Source of the DNA: Candidatus Hydrogenedentota bacterium
Lineage (GTDB): Bacteria > Hydrogenedentota > Hydrogenedentia > Hydrogenedentales > SCBR16-9
DNA: 17,250 nt
NCBI GenBank assembly: GCA_007116095.1
Contig: SKJD01000297.1
Span: 1 to 17,250 of the forward strand
Reading direction: 5' to 3'
Shown here one piece after another: positions 14,513-17,250 of the stretch. The notes beneath the pieces are model-generated. The model saw nothing but the letters and a program-made list of their open reading frames with translations, was not told the DNA's origin and made no database searches. How positions within the stretch are numbered: the first letter of the stretch is position 1; each line of letters starts with the position of its first letter. The translations under genes were made by a program, and so were the position numbers.

Positions 14513-15190
14513 ATGCCTGAGCGCTGTTTTCAGTTCAAGGATAGCCCTGACAAATGCCTGGAGCGCCTGAAGGCGGGCAATGAACGCTTCTACTCCGGCG
14601 CGCCCCGGCATCCCAACCTGACCCGGGAACGCTTGCTGGAAGCGAGTATCGCGGACCAGAGCGAACACGCCTTCGCGACGGTGCTCTCCTGCAGCGATTC
14701 GCGGGTGCCGGTGGAAATGCTCTTTGATGTCGGCATCATGGATATCTTTGTAATTCGCGTGGCGGGGAATGTCTGTAACCAGGACACCCTCGCCTCCGTC
14801 GAGTTCGGGCTCTCCTACGTGAACACGCCCGTGCTCTTGGTGCTGGGACATACCCGCTGCGGCGCCGTCTCCGCCGTCACCCGGGTCATGCAGGGCCGTG
14901 GCCGGGTGCAGGAACAACACATTCCACGCCTGCTCGATTATATCCGCCCCGCCGTAAAGCGGGTGATGGACGAAAACACCGCGCTACAGGAAGACGATGT
15001 GATTTCTCCGGCTATCGAGGAAAACGTCTTCCAGAGCATAGAAGAACTCTTCAAGCACAGCTCTGTCGTGCGCCAACTGGTTCATAAAGGCCTCGTGAAG
15101 GTCGTGGGAGCCCTTTATGACCTCGACAACGGTACCGTGCGCTGGCTTTCCGAAGAACGGGTGGACCAAATCGCAGCGTCCCTAGGCTGA
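14513..15190 (+). CDS. Beta-class carbonic anhydrase
   Basis: 225 residues, typical of bacterial beta-carbonic anhydrases, which interconvert CO2 and bicarbonate using zinc. The zinc ligands are Cys60 in SCSDSR, His113 and Cys116 in GHTRCGAV, and the Asp62-Arg64 dyad of CSDSR is present. RVAGNVCN is the expected beta-strand turn. No signal peptide is seen, so it is cytoplasmic. GAGGA at 14501-14505, 7 bases before the ATG, supports the start. A TTGACC at 14472-14477 could be a -35 box, but no good -10 follows. The gene ends 11 bases from the end of the opposing permease gene. A 5-bp stem (CTGAG 15187-15191 with CTCAG 15201-15205) spans both stops and may be a weak shared end signal. Confidence 0.95.
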   Translation: MPERCFQFKDSPDKCLERLKAGNERFYSGAPRHPNLTRERLLEASIADQSEHAFATVLSCSDSRVPVEMLFDVGIMDIFVIRVAGNVCNQDTLASVEFGLSYVNTPVLLVLGHTRCGAVSAVTRVMQGRGRVQEQHIPRLLDYIRPAVKRVMDENTALQEDDVISPAIEENVFQSIEELFKHSSVVRQLVHKGLVKVVGALYDLDNGTVRWLSEERVDQIAASLG

Positions 15191-15201
15191 GGCTATGCAA
15201 C

Positions 15202-16044
15202 TCAGAGCGCGGGGGAGAGGAACCAGGAGAGCGCCATCAGCACAACGTTGACGTTGAGCACCAACTGCACCCCGGCGATCAGCGTAAGCACCATGATCAC
15301 CCGATTGAACCAGTACTCCGAGATGCGATGATGCATCCAGTGGCCCAGGAAGGAACCAATCGGAATCAGTGGAATCAGGAAGAGGTCGAAGCGCAGGATT
15401 TCCCACTCGATCAGCCCGATGCCGACGTAGAAGGGAAGCTTGGTCAGGTTGATGAGCGTGAAGGTCCAGGCGACGGTACCCACAAAGAGCGTCTTGCCCA
15501 TGCCCAACGCAAACATGTAGAGACTGACGATCGGGCCGGCCGCGTGGGCGATGGTAGACGTGAAACCGGCGCTGAGTCCGGCGGCCAGGGCGCTTTTATT
15601 TCCGGGCTGATGTTCGCTTACCCAGCGCAACGAGCGTTCCTTGGCGATGATATAGAGTCCGAAGAGGATGGCGATAACACCGACAAAGCGCTTGATGCTC
15701 AGTTCATACGACTCCACCTCTTCACGCCCGGCCCACCACCAGACCAGCACCCCCAGCAGGATGCCCACGACCGCCGGCAGATAAATCCGCAGGATATTAC
15801 GCCAGACCTTGTTGTGCCAGTGGTGGTAGATGGCGTTCATGTCGCACAGGATTAGCAGCGGCAAAAGACAGGCCACGACTTTGTCCACGGGCATCACGAG
15901 CATCATCAACGGCAGGGACAGGATGCCCGCGCCTCCGGCAAAGCCCGACTTGCTGATCCCCTGAATCAGAATCGCCGCAGCGATAAAAAGCCAGAATATC
16001 GGCGCCGGCACCCCCGGCAACATAAACGTGCTGAGATCGGGCAT
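15202..16044 (-). CDS. TauE/SafE family membrane permease
   Basis: 280 residues, mostly hydrophobic, with about eight predicted membrane segments (for example near residues 12-30, 38-65, 84-104, 118-134, 186-210, 216-236 and 248-278). The first half carries ISKSGFAGGAGILSLPLMM, the conserved glycine-rich start of the family, and a diverged counterpart opens the second half (LAAGLSAGFTSTIAHAAG). TauE/SafE proteins are inner-membrane carriers proposed to move sulfite, sulfoacetate or related small anions; the substrate here is unknown. AAGGGGG on the minus strand (plus 16057-16062) lies about 12 bases before the ATG. It is read in the same direction as the DUF1638 gene upstream (133-base gap) and converges with the carbonic anhydrase gene. 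Confidence 0.9.
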   Translation of the reverse strand: MPDLSTFMLPGVPAPIFWLFIAAAILIQGISKSGFAGGAGILSLPLMMLVMPVDKVVACLLPLLILCDMNAIYHHWHNKVWRNILRIYLPAVVGILLGVLVWWWAGREEVESYELSIKRFVGVIAILFGLYIIAKERSLRWVSEHQPGNKSALAAGLSAGFTSTIAHAAGPIVSLYMFALGMGKTLFVGTVAWTFTLINLTKLPFYVGIGLIEWEILRFDLFLIPLIPIGSFLGHWMHHRISEYWFNRVIMVLTLIAGVQLVLNVNVVLMALSWFLSPAL

Positions 16045-16177
16045 GTCGGAAAATTTCCCCCTTCAGGTGCGATAATGGTAATTGGCTGGAAACACGGTGC
16101 AGGCCGGGGACCGGGCCATTCGCTTGCCGGTCACTCAGCATGCATAAGGAATTGATGGTTAGCGGCATTTTCTGCGG

Positions 16178-16939
16178 CTACATCTTGTCCGCCGGTTTGG
16201 CGCGCATAACTTCGTCGAGATCGTATACCGCATCCAGTTGCTGCCCCGGAGGGATGATGAGATAGTCTTCTTCCGACCAGTCCCCCGCAAGGAGCCCGTC
16301 GATCAGGCGGATACTGCCGACCAACTCGCGGTATTCGAGCCCTGCGTTATCGGCTTCTTCACGAATGCGGGCTTTGAGCGCTTCCACCCGGGTCTCGGGC
16401 ACATCGAGAAAGAGCAGTTCACTCGAGCCGTGATTGGGTTGCAACGCTTCCAGCAGGTATTCCGCGTTCTCTTCCCCGTAGGTTTCCACCAACTCTTCCC
16501 AGGTCTGGTTGGTCCCCGTGCCCATCCCCATGCGGGTGCGGCTGTCCGACAGCAACTGGCTCCCCCGCTCGGAATAGCCCACCGAGGCCCAGGACTGACT
16601 GGGGTTGTGGGCGAAGTGCTCCCGGAAGGCGTCTTTGGAACCCAGAAAGAGGGTCGTGCAATCGTGGGCGCGGGGAATCACCAGCGGCAAGCTCCGCGCA
16701 CGCAGGCCCATGGTGGCGTTGCCACACAGCCCGAAGCCCAGCAGGACGGCGTTGTAGGGCTCCTCCTCCTCCTCCTCCACCGCGTCAATGAAGCCCTGGA
16801 TTTTCTCCCGCAAACGTCCCGGCGCATTGTGATCGCCCTTGGCCGTAAAGACCGGGCTGATCATGTTGGGGCTGTGCATAATGCAATAGGCCACTTCCCG
16901 GGTCAGGACTTCACAGGATATCAGTTTGAACTTCATCAT
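16178..16939 (-). CDS. DUF1638 domain protein
   Basis: 253 residues. The conserved core is visible: the start KFKLISCEVLTREV, then LLGFGLCGNATMGLRA (residues 66-81) and PLVIPRAHDCTTLFLGS (85-101), matching what I recall of DUF1638 (PF07796). Function is not established; from memory, relatives often sit with corrinoid or methyltransferase genes in anaerobes, but none is visible here. Conserved Cys and His (Cys9, Cys72, His92, Cys94) could bind a metal, which is inference. There is no signal peptide. The gene starts with two Met codons; either may be used. A run of six Glu (55-60) comes from a GAG triplet repeat. It lies upstream of the TauE/SafE gene on the same strand. Confidence 0.85.
   Translation of the reverse strand: MMKFKLISCEVLTREVAYCIMHSPNMISPVFTAKGDHNAPGRLREKIQGFIDAVEEEEEEPYNAVLLGFGLCGNATMGLRARSLPLVIPRAHDCTTLFLGSKDAFREHFAHNPSQSWASVGYSERGSQLLSDSRTRMGMGTGTNQTWEELVETYGEENAEYLLEALQPNHGSSELLFLDVPETRVEALKARIREEADNAGLEYRELVGSIRLIDGLLAGDWSEEDYLIIPPGQQLDAVYDLDEVMRAKPADKM
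16761..16778 (-). repeat. Six-unit GAG triplet repeat in the DUF1638 gene
   Basis: Six consecutive TCC units on the plus strand encode six Glu in a row on the minus strand. Slippage here would change the length of the acidic run without shifting the frame. Confidence 0.8.
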
Positions 16940-17002
16940 CTAAACTCTTAACTCCAGGCAAGTTGGGCCAGGGAATACAGCGTCGCAGCGTCCGTTGCGG
17001 GT

Positions 17003-17250
17003 CTATTCAGCGGGCGTCAGCGCCGTATCCAGCATCGGCGTGCGCAATTCACCACCCAGCTTCCGATACACCGCTTGTCCAGTCAGGGTAGCTGTACCTT
17101 CCGCGTCATTGGGCGCGTCGATTATGTATTGCACGGTCATGGGAAAGTCCGGAATATCGATCCAGACCAGCGCAAAGGTTTCCGTATGGCCGGTCTCCGG
17201 ACTCAGTGCGGGCAGTGCGCCATCGCTTGCAATGCCGAAACGCCAGCCGG
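17003..17250 (-). CDS. 3' end of an unidentified, probably exported protein
   Basis: The last 81 codons of a minus-strand gene, open from the window edge to a TAG at 17003-17005. The visible part begins GWRFGIASDGALPALSP, continues ETFALVWIDIPDFPMT and ends LGGELRTPMLDTALTPAE. It is rich in beta-forming stretches, with alternating hydrophobic residues and Thr/Gly/Ala, as in extracellular beta-sandwich domains; pieces such as VQYIIDAPNDAEGTATLTG resemble C-terminal segments of large secreted proteins in Hydrogenedentota-like genomes (recollection only). Domain identity, start and function are not visible. The gap to the DUF1638 start is 63 bases, so the DUF1638 gene may be cotranscribed with it. 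Confidence 0.6.
   Translation of the reverse strand, partial: GWRFGIASDGALPALSPETGHTETFALVWIDIPDFPMTVQYIIDAPNDAEGTATLTGQAVYRKLGGELRTPMLDTALTPAE

Noticed and set aside
16155..16268. Short plus-strand frame with AAGGA upstream, opposite the DUF1638 3' end
   Set aside because: It has fewer than 40 codons, lies almost wholly antisense to a conserved gene and has no recognisable features.
1..17250. CRISPR arrays, tRNA or rRNA genes, transposases, phage integration sites
   Set aside because: I saw no regularly spaced direct repeats, no tRNA or rRNA signature and no mobile-element gene.

Overview
The window is a chromosomal stretch from a moderately GC-rich, Gram-negative-type bacterium that is not a proteobacterium. 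RNase Y followed by YmdB argues against Gammaproteobacteria. The secreted protease ends in a tandem 'D-x-N-x-D-G-x-I-D-L-x-ELLRVVQLY ... TEDGFAPG' tail, which I associate from memory with Candidatus Hydrogenedentota and, less often, Lentisphaerae/Planctomycetes-like genomes. That assignment is inference. No rRNA, tRNA, CRISPR array, transposase or phage gene was recognised.

Layout: (1) 1-488 is intergenic and packed with small inverted repeats of the dispersed REP-like kind. (2) 489-4442 holds a UDP-glucose/GDP-mannose dehydrogenase family gene whose catalytic Cys is replaced by Gly, then a large secreted trypsin-fold protease with a fibronectin-like domain and two dockerin/EF-hand-like C-terminal repeats. 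(3) 4539-7888 is a signalling pair: an FHA-GAF-HD-GYP cyclic-di-GMP phosphodiesterase with a C-terminal zinc ribbon, and a sigma-54-dependent activator with a degenerate receiver domain. The activator has a consensus-like promoter that predicts a leaderless mRNA, and a good intrinsic terminator follows it. (4) 8029-14440 is an RNA/chromosome housekeeping block: a near-perfect sigma-70 promoter, a leader of about 275 nt that may encode a 45-residue peptide, then rny (RNase Y), ymdB and smc. (5) 14513-15190 is a beta-carbonic anhydrase. It faces a minus-strand group: a TauE/SafE permease, a DUF1638 protein and the 3' end of an unidentified, probably exported protein that runs off the window.

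How the parts may work together: RNase Y and YmdB are a known functional pair in Firmicutes (mRNA turnover and a phosphodiesterase affecting biofilm behaviour), and their linkage to smc makes a housekeeping cluster. The HD-GYP protein and sigma-54 activator could link cyclic-di-GMP level to expression of surface or export functions. The neighbouring nucleotide-sugar dehydrogenase homologue and repeat-tailed protease suit such outputs, but no direct regulatory link is visible. The points most worth checking are the dehydrogenase lacking its nucleophile, the leaderless degenerate-receiver regulator with repeated TGATACAA elements, and the rny leader with its small ORF.
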